A stretch of DNA of 64,000 nt from Aselliscus stoliczkanus (Eukaryota; Chordata; Mammalia; Chiroptera; Hipposideridae). The first letter of the stretch is position 1. Every line of letters starts with the position of its first letter. Positions 58,000-64,000 of the stretch are shown piece by piece. The position numbers and the translations under genes are program-made. The notes beneath the pieces are model-generated. The model saw only the letters and a program-made list of their open reading frames with translations. It was not told the origin of the DNA and searched no databases. The stretch spans positions 81,114,687 to 81,178,686 of the forward strand of contig CM066732.1 of NCBI GenBank assembly GCA_033961575.1, read 5' to 3'.

Positions 58000-58630
58000 A
58001 TATATAGAAAGGTTACTTTGGAGTTCAATTTTGGATTCAGACTTTAGAAGAACCAGCTCACCAGGTGAAAAGCACAACAAACATTTAATGAAAAGAAAAC
58101 TCCAAACAATTACCAGAATTACCAAGTTTTATTAGGTTGTTTATGGTGGAATATAACACAAATTTATCATTTCTACATAGATAATTACATATCTTCAGAC
58201 ATCAGCATTACAAAGTTGAGTTATTCTCATGGGGAGTCAGTTACTTACAAGCAGAGCCGAAGATCCCATTCATTTTGAGGAACTAGTTAGTTTACTTGTT
58301 AGTTTTGGTTTATCTTAAAGTACAAAGCATTTTGTATTCTTTTCCTGCTGGTTGTGGGATGCATTGTGCATACATATTCATAGAGGCAGCAAGGTAAAGT
58401 GTCAGTCAGTATTACTGTCACAGAGAACATGGACAATGTCTTAATTACTTCCAAATGCTTTGAAGTCCTATTGCCTTACTTATTGTAGGCTCTTAATGAC
58501 TCTATCTGTCATATTTGAGGCATAGCCTGAGAAAAAAGTTATAGTGAAACTTTGCCGCATTTGAACCGCTATACTTGCTCAAGTCTTAGAATAGGAAAAC
58601 AAATGTATGATGATAAAGTTTTAAAAGTTT
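58000..58630. other. AT-rich sequence, nothing identified
   Basis: No gene, RNA or repeat recognised. Confidence 0.45.
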
Positions 58631-58636
58631 AATGAA

Positions 58637-58740
58637 GGGCCGGCCGAGTGGTGCGGAGGTTAAGCGCTGGCCTGGGAAGCCAGCGGCCCCGGTTCGGTCC
58701 CACATATGAGGGCCAGTGACACTGCCCTCAAAAAAAAAAA
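58637..58740 (+). mobile_element. Rhin-type SINE, short monomer, near-consensus
   Basis: GGGCCGGCCGAGTGGTGCGG … AAGCCAGCGGCCCCGGTTCG … CACTGCCCTC-A(n). The anticodon-like arm CTGGCCTGGGAAGCCAG is intact. Exact duplication AAAAGTTTAATGAA on both sides. One of the youngest copies. Confidence 0.95.
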
Positions 58741-58749
58741 AAGTTTAAT

Positions 58750-60925
58750 GAATATATGTAGGGTTTATAAAATGTTATCAAATATACATTTATTATAGCT
58801 GAAGAAGTCCAAAGATGCTTGTCGTACTTTCAAGGTAATTATGTGAAAAAAGCTGCATTCAAAGGTATTAGAATCTCTTTTCCACATCTGCAGTATATAA
58901 TTAACAAACTTCTCTACATTTATTCAGAAAAGAAAGTAATAAACTGCTTGTAAATAATGGCAGCCTTGCATTCTGTATACTTAAATGTCAATAATCTGAA
59001 CATAAATTTCCTCCTGTCCTTAGTTACACAAGTATGTTTTTGAGATAATACAGAGACAGTTATCATTACCACTACTGCAGTTCCATTTTCTATAGATGTA
59101 AATGAAGTAAGGTAAAATATGGAGGATAAATGAAGAGTTCCACTACTATTGAAAACTATAGTGCATGGAAATTAAATCAATATGTGGCTTTCAAAAACAC
59201 AACATGGTGATAGCAGAGAAGTGAAACCTGACTGCATTCCAGGAAAGAGACAAAAATAGTAGGTGTCTATTATAATAACAATCACAGGTAGAAGAAATAA
59301 GAACATATCCTTTCCATATTTTGATTGCTTGATATTCTGCCCTTTGATTTCTCAGGATTAATAATTCCAGTAAGGAGGAGGCTTTTGTAAACATGTATGA
59401 ATAAGAACAGATTTTAAGAATATATAGAAAGTAATTTTTCTCTGTCATTTGAAGTGGAGTTGGTTTTACCTTGTAAATTTCTGAGCAAGTGGAGTGATAT
59501 GTTCACATGGTACCAGGGTTAATTTAGTGCTCAGTAACTAATGCCAATTATAACAACTTCCTTTTGAGGACAAATCAGGTATTTGATGATGCTACAGACT
59601 AACCATGAAACAAAACACATATCCAGGTATTAAATAGGAAAAAGTACAGTCAGCCCTCAGCTGCTATCGGTAGTTATTTTAGCAACAATTCCCAATGATT
59701 AATTCAAAGGCTTTGATAGAAGAGGGAAGAGTGAGAAATAAAGGTCAGAGAGTAATATTACTATGAGACAAAGGATATAGTAAAAACTAATGGCAAAGTA
59801 TAATTCATCTAAATATAGCTTCCAATAGAATTGTATTCTTAACAGTACTGACTTAAGGTATGTGTCAATATAAGGGGAGATCTAGGCTCCTTCTAATAAA
59901 AAATATTTGTCAGATGTTATATACAATTAATATAATTTTAAGTATATTAATACAATTAATATACTAGGACATGTGGTAAGTTTATATACACATCTTATGC
60001 GCACTAAGGTATAAGATAGGTTCCAAATTACATTTGGTTATATTCTGAAAATCTGATGTTAAATGGGTTGTTTGAAACTTACAATATACTTTATTCAAAT
60101 AAACAATGTTATAATTGAGATATTGTCTTCCAGCTCAATTCAGAAAATAATTTAGTCTATAATGTTGCTTAAATCAGGTCAAATAGAAAATAGGTGAAAA
60201 TAATTCAGTTGCAGAAGTATAAATTAAAACTGAAAACTAAACTCTAATAAGGAATCATTTCTTATTTACTTTATATTTTAGTGCTTAAGAAGAAAAAACT
60301 TGTTTGTAGAATTAAGTGAAGAAATCTGTAAAAATTTTTAAAGGAATTTCTGGGATTTTTATAGACATTATATACTGAAGACAGTTATGGTTTCCTTATG
60401 AATATTATTAAAGAGAAAACCATAGGCCCCAAATGGCCTATGATACCAAACTTAGATTAACACCTGACTTATTTCTCTCAACCTCTTCCAGAAATATAAT
60501 CATAATCAGCTAGTCTGGAATTTCCTGGTTAACAACAATTAAGTAATCCATCAAGTGGTCCCTCTCAATCTCCCCCCACCCCACAGAGAGGAGAAGCAAT
60601 CAAGCTGCATGATAAAAACCTTTGCCATTCTCTTCCACAGCAAAAAAAACAAGATGTCCTGGTCTAAAAATAATCCTTTCTTCTCTTTTGTTAATAGCCC
60701 TTACCTGACTTTTCTTTCTATAACAACCTTCCATTTTGTACAACCCCTTGGGGAGACCTTCCAGTTGCTAGATGGAATGCTATCTTATTCTTGAATTACT
60801 TAATAAAGCCAATTAGATCTTCAAATTTACTCGGTTGATTTTTTTTAACACATTATATCATTTTCTATCTTACAATTGCCATATTACTTAAAACATGTGG
60901 ATTGCTGGAGCTCTTATATCCTATA
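58750..60925. other. AT-rich sequence, nothing identified
   Basis: Two kilobases without a gene, SINE or LINE-1 that I recognise; no RNA gene seen. Confidence 0.45.
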
Positions 60926-60931
60926 TTACAT

Positions 60932-61250
60932 AATATGTTAGGGCTTCCACAACAAAATAGTACAGATTGAATGGCTTAAACAACAGAAATTAGAGCCTAG
61001 CAATCCAAGATCAAGGCTTGATTTCTTCTGAGGCCTTTCTTTTTGGCTGGTAGATCCATGCCTTCTTACTGTAGCCTTACATGGTCTTTTCCTTGTATAT
61101 TGAAATCCCTGCTGTCTCCCCATGTGTTCAGATATCCTCTTTTATAAAGACACCAGGGTATGAATTTGGGAGGTGGGGAATATAAAGTTCAGCCCATTAT
61201 ATAGCCCTAATAAGATTATGGTTAATTTGGATTTCTAAAATTTTTTTAGC
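60932..61250 (+). repeat. LTR-like ancient repeat (tentative)
   Basis: TTAGGGCTTCCACAACAAAATAG … GGCTTAAACAACAGAAATTAG … CCAAGATCAAGGC … AGACACCAGGGTATGAATTTGG follows the same kind of repeat as 16,612. No viral coding sequence. Confidence 0.45.
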
Positions 61251-61419
61251 CCCAATTGTATAGTTAATTAAGTGTTGGAGAAGAAGCAATTGCAAAAAAA
61301 ATGAAGGTGGGAGGAACCTTGAGAAGGAGGCTATTTCTAAGTTAATTGATTGAGAACAGAAAAATATTTAAAAATAAAGAGTGTACATGTGTGAAATTAT
61401 TGTTTATTTTATTAAAAAT

Positions 61420-61826
61420 TGATTTTTAAATTTTAAATTGTGGTATAATTGACATATAACATTATATTAGTTTTATTATGTGCAGCATAATGATTTAATA
61501 TTTGTGTATACTGCAAAATAATCACTGCAATGGTCCAGTTAACATTGGTCACCATATGGATACAAACATTTTTCTTCTTCTGATGAGAACTTTCAAGATC
61601 CACTCCCTAGCTACTTTTAATATTCCATACAATATTATTAACTATAGTCACCATTCAGTACATTACATCCCCATGACTTAATTGTTTTATAACTGGAAAA
61701 TTGTACCTTTTGACTCATTTCACCCATTTCACTCACCCATGACCCCTTTACCTCAGGCAACCACCAATCTGTTGTCTGTATCCATGAGCTCAGTTTTTTG
61801 TTTGCTTTCTGGTTTTGTTTGTGTAT
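61420..61826 (-). mobile_element. Old LINE-1 3' UTR, left part
   Basis: TGGTATAATTGACATATAAC … ATTATTAACTATAGTCACC … GGCAACCACCAATCTG is the antisense L1 3' UTR pattern. It resumes at 63,656 after a younger LINE-1 insertion. Confidence 0.8.
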
Positions 61827-62033
61827 TTTTTTTTTCTTTCTTAATTTAATAGTCTCTTCACAACATTATCAATTACATTCCCAGAACTGCCCCCATATCC
61901 CTGCGGCAACATTGTAGTCACCAACCTACGCTGTCCAAAACTTTCCCCCTCTCCCTCATTCCCGCTCCCTCCCAGCCAGCAACCATCAGTTTTTCCTTTA
62001 TATCTGCTTGATATGACTTCAATCTTCTTAAAT

Positions 62034-62600
62034 TTACTGAGACTTGTTTTGTGGCCTAATGTGGTCTACCTTGGAAAATGTCCCATGTGTACTTGAGAAG
62101 AATGTATATTCTGTTTTTTCAGGGTGAAATGCTCTAAAAATATCAACGAAGTCCAGCTGGTCTAAAGTGTCATTTAAGGCCCCTCTTTCTGTGTTGATTT
62201 TCTGTCTAAAGGGTCTGTCCATTGGTGACAATGGGGTGTTGAAGTGCCCTACTATGATAGTGTTACTGTTGATCTCTGTCTTTATGTCTGTCAAAATCTG
62301 TTATATGTAATTAGGAGCTCCTATGTTGGGTGCATAGATGTTTATTAGGGTTATAGTGCCCTTCTTTGTCTTTTATTGTAGTCATTTTAAAGTCTATTTT
62401 GTCCAAAATAAGTATTGGTACTCCAGCCTTTTTTTTTTTCTCATTTCCATTTCCATGAAATATCTTACTCCATCTGTAAACAGCATATATGTGTGTCCTA
62501 TTTTCTTATCCACTCAGCCACTCTCTGTCTTTTGATTGGAGCATTTAGCCCATTCACATTTAAAATGATTATTGATAGGTGCATATGTATTGCCATTTTG
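62034..62600 (-). pseudogene. LINE-1 ORF2 endonuclease remnant
   Basis: The frame 62,294-62,034 contains IIVGHFNTPLSPMDRP, TEYTFFSSTHGTFSKVDHI and related words of the APE-like endonuclease domain, with GHFNTP in place of the usual GDFNTP. Upstream pieces (VRYFMEMEM, ILDKIDFK-type words) lie in other frames. Broken by stops and shifts; not functional. Confidence 0.8.
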
Positions 62601-62735
62601 TTATTTGTATTCCTGGTCTTCCTGGGATAGCTTGTTTACCACTTTCTTTTGTTTAAAAAAGCCCTTTTAACATTTCTTGCAATGCTGGCTTGGTGGTAAT
62701 GAATTCCTTAAGCTTATTCTTTTCTGAGAAGCTCA

Positions 62736-63528
62736 TTATTTCTCCTTCAATTTTAAGTGATAGCCCTGTGCTGGGTAGAGCAATCTTGGTTGTAGGCCTT
62801 TATTTTGTGTCACTTTGAATATCTCCTGCCACTCCCTTCTGGCCTGCAGAGTTTCTGTAGGCAACTCAGCTGTTAGTCTAACAGGAGTCCCTTTGTATGT
62901 AACCTGCTGTCTTTCTCTTGCTGCCTCTAGGATTCTGTCTCTGTCTTTAACCTTTGCCATTTTAACTACGATGTGTCTTGGTGTGGACTTGTTTGGGTTC
63001 AGCTTGTTTGGAACCCTCTGCACTTCCTGGGCATGTATGTTGATATCCTTCACCAGGGTAGGGAAGTTTTCAGTCATTATTTTTTCAAATACATTCTCGA
63101 CCCCTTGCTTCTTCTCTTCTCCTTCTGGTATTCCTATGATTTGAGGGTGGTTGTGCTTCACCTTGTCCCATAGGGCGCTGAAACTATTTTCATTGGTTTT
63201 TATTCTTTGATCTTTTTGTTGTGCCAACTGGGTGATTTCTGCTATTTTGTCTTCCAAATCGTTGATCCGCTCCTCTGCTTCATCTACTCTACTGGTGATT
63301 CCTTCGAGTGTGTTCTTCATTTCAGTTATTGTATTCTTTAGTTCTAACTGGTTGTTTTTTTATGATTTCTCTATCCTTCCTTATGTCCTCACTAAGTTTG
63401 TTAAACATTCTTATCATCAGTGTTCTAAATTCTGTCTCTGAAAGTTTGGATCCCTCTGTTTCATTTGGTTCCATTTCTAGAGGTTTCTTCTGATCCTTTA
63501 CTTGTGACATGTTTCTTTGTTTCCCCAT
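62736..63528 (-). pseudogene. LINE-1 ORF1p, almost complete, frameshifted
   Basis: RNA-binding chaperone of the L1 ribonucleoprotein. The N-terminal part starts at MGKQRNMSQ (63,528). The frame then shifts at a T7 run (A7 on the coding strand, 63,355-63,361), where the coiled coil (RVDEAEERINDLEDKIAEI) takes over. The RRM-like part IIGIPEGEEKKQGVENVFEK follows. The C-terminal domain has RHIVVKMAKVKDRDRILEAA and VRLTAELPTETLQARREW. A second indel at about 62,772 turns the usual YPARLS ending into YPAQGY. Only two indels break it, so it is the youngest coding relic in the window. Confidence 0.88.
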
Positions 63529-63655
63529 TCTGGCTGTTGCTCTGGGATTGCTTTGATGTATTTGATAGATCACCAGGAGAGCCCTAGCTGGATCATGCAG
63601 GCACACAGCTCATGACCCAACACTCCTAGAAAAACCTGTTTGTGTATATTTTTGT

Positions 63656-63765
63656 GTGTGTATTTTTTTTTTAGATTTCATATTTAATTTAGATCATACA
63701 GTATTAATCTTTTTCTGGCTGATTATTCCACTTAGTATAATCCAGGATGATCTCATCTCAAGATC
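63656..63765 (-). mobile_element. Old LINE-1, right part
   Basis: TAGATTTCATATTTAATTTAG … ATCATACAGTATTAATC … CACTTAGTATAATCC continues the antisense L1 sequence interrupted at 61,826. Confidence 0.7.
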
Positions 63766-63769
63766 AACT

Positions 63770-64000
63770 TAATTACTGCTGGAAGATGCTTTTTTCCAAA
63801 TAAGGCCACTTTCACAGGTTTCATTTGGACTTATCTTTTGGGAGGCTACCACTCAACCCACTATAATGGAAAATAATATAATTTAATGGAAGTTTAAGGA
63901 TAATTTAGCTAATATTATACATTTGATAAATTAAAAAAAAATTAGTTTCAGGTATGCAAATGTTTTATAAATAACTTTCTTAGCTCATTTAAGATTTGAT
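63770..64000. other. AT-rich sequence, nothing identified
   Basis: No gene or repeat recognised before the end of the window. Confidence 0.45.

Larger units (their letters stand above)
61827..63640 (-). mobile_element. Younger LINE-1, internally deleted, nested in an older LINE-1
   Basis: From the right, minus strand: ORF1 (63,528-62,736), the inter-ORF region, the ORF2 endonuclease region (about 62,600-62,005), then an abrupt switch to 3' UTR (61,840-62,005, GGAAAAACTGATGGTTGC on the minus strand). Reverse transcriptase and C-terminal parts are missing. TTTGTGTAT…TTTT words on both sides (about 61,818 and 63,638) suggest the target-site duplication. Confidence 0.8.

Noticed and set aside
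58637..58740. Possible tRNA gene (good A and B boxes)
   Set aside because: It has an A tail, a target-site duplication and dozens of relatives in the window; it is a SINE head, not a tRNA gene.

Overview
This is mammalian nuclear DNA, almost certainly from a bat. The window is AT-rich, holds ancient mammal-wide repeats (MIR, old LINE-1 and LINE pieces), and is peppered with one lineage-specific tRNA-derived SINE family. Its head carries the GGCCGGCCGAGTGGCGC motif, and its long forms end in AATAAA plus TCTT and an A tail. From family knowledge this looks like the Rhin-type SINEs of horseshoe and roundleaf bats (Rhinolophus/Hipposideros). That assignment is by recall, with moderate confidence. 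I find no bacterial, plasmid or phage feature, no CRISPR array and no intact functional protein gene. Every long open frame lies in a repeat, antisense to one, or in low-complexity DNA.

Layout. Bases 1 to about 11,460 are unusual: no Rhin-type SINE and no recognisable LINE-1, two CpG-island-like patches (about 590-780 and 1,560-1,700), homeobox-like ATTA-rich stretches, one mariner-derived MITE (5,074-5,325) and weak MIR traces. This looks like the flank of a developmental or regulatory locus, with a possible antisense first exon ending in a good splice donor near 536. Bases 11,468-14,580 are a minus-strand LINE-1 that kept its 5' UTR and 3' end but lost nearly all coding sequence. Bases 16,370-19,680 are an ancient LINE-derived tract broken by an LTR-like repeat and a SINE. 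Bases 20,500-31,400 are a dense nest of SINEs, LINE-1 3' ends and microsatellites. Bases 31,400-40,200 are sparser. Bases 40,222-44,290 are a plus-strand LINE-1 with 5' UTR, ORF1, an endonuclease piece and the 3' end. An RPL23A processed pseudogene lies at 47,353-47,820 (minus). Bases 50,840-53,330 are an old minus-strand LINE-1, and 54,209-55,273 a 5'-truncated LINE-1 with perfect target-site duplications. A mariner transposase relic lies at 56,719-57,218. At 61,420-63,765 an old LINE-1 is interrupted by a younger one that still has a nearly readable ORF1.

The story of the window is retrotransposition. I count 26 copies of the Rhin-type SINE family in three architectures: a roughly 105-bp monomer, a roughly 430-bp composite, and a roughly 500-bp form with three tRNA-like units. 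They share the head, and the two long forms share the 3' tail. Many have clear target-site duplications, which lets nested and double insertions be ordered in time. The LINE-1 machinery that mobilised them is represented by at least ten fragments, three of which have large internal deletions. The most interesting items are the modular SINE architecture, two compound LINE-1/SINE insertions, the internally deleted LINE-1 copies, and the repeat-poor first 11 kb.
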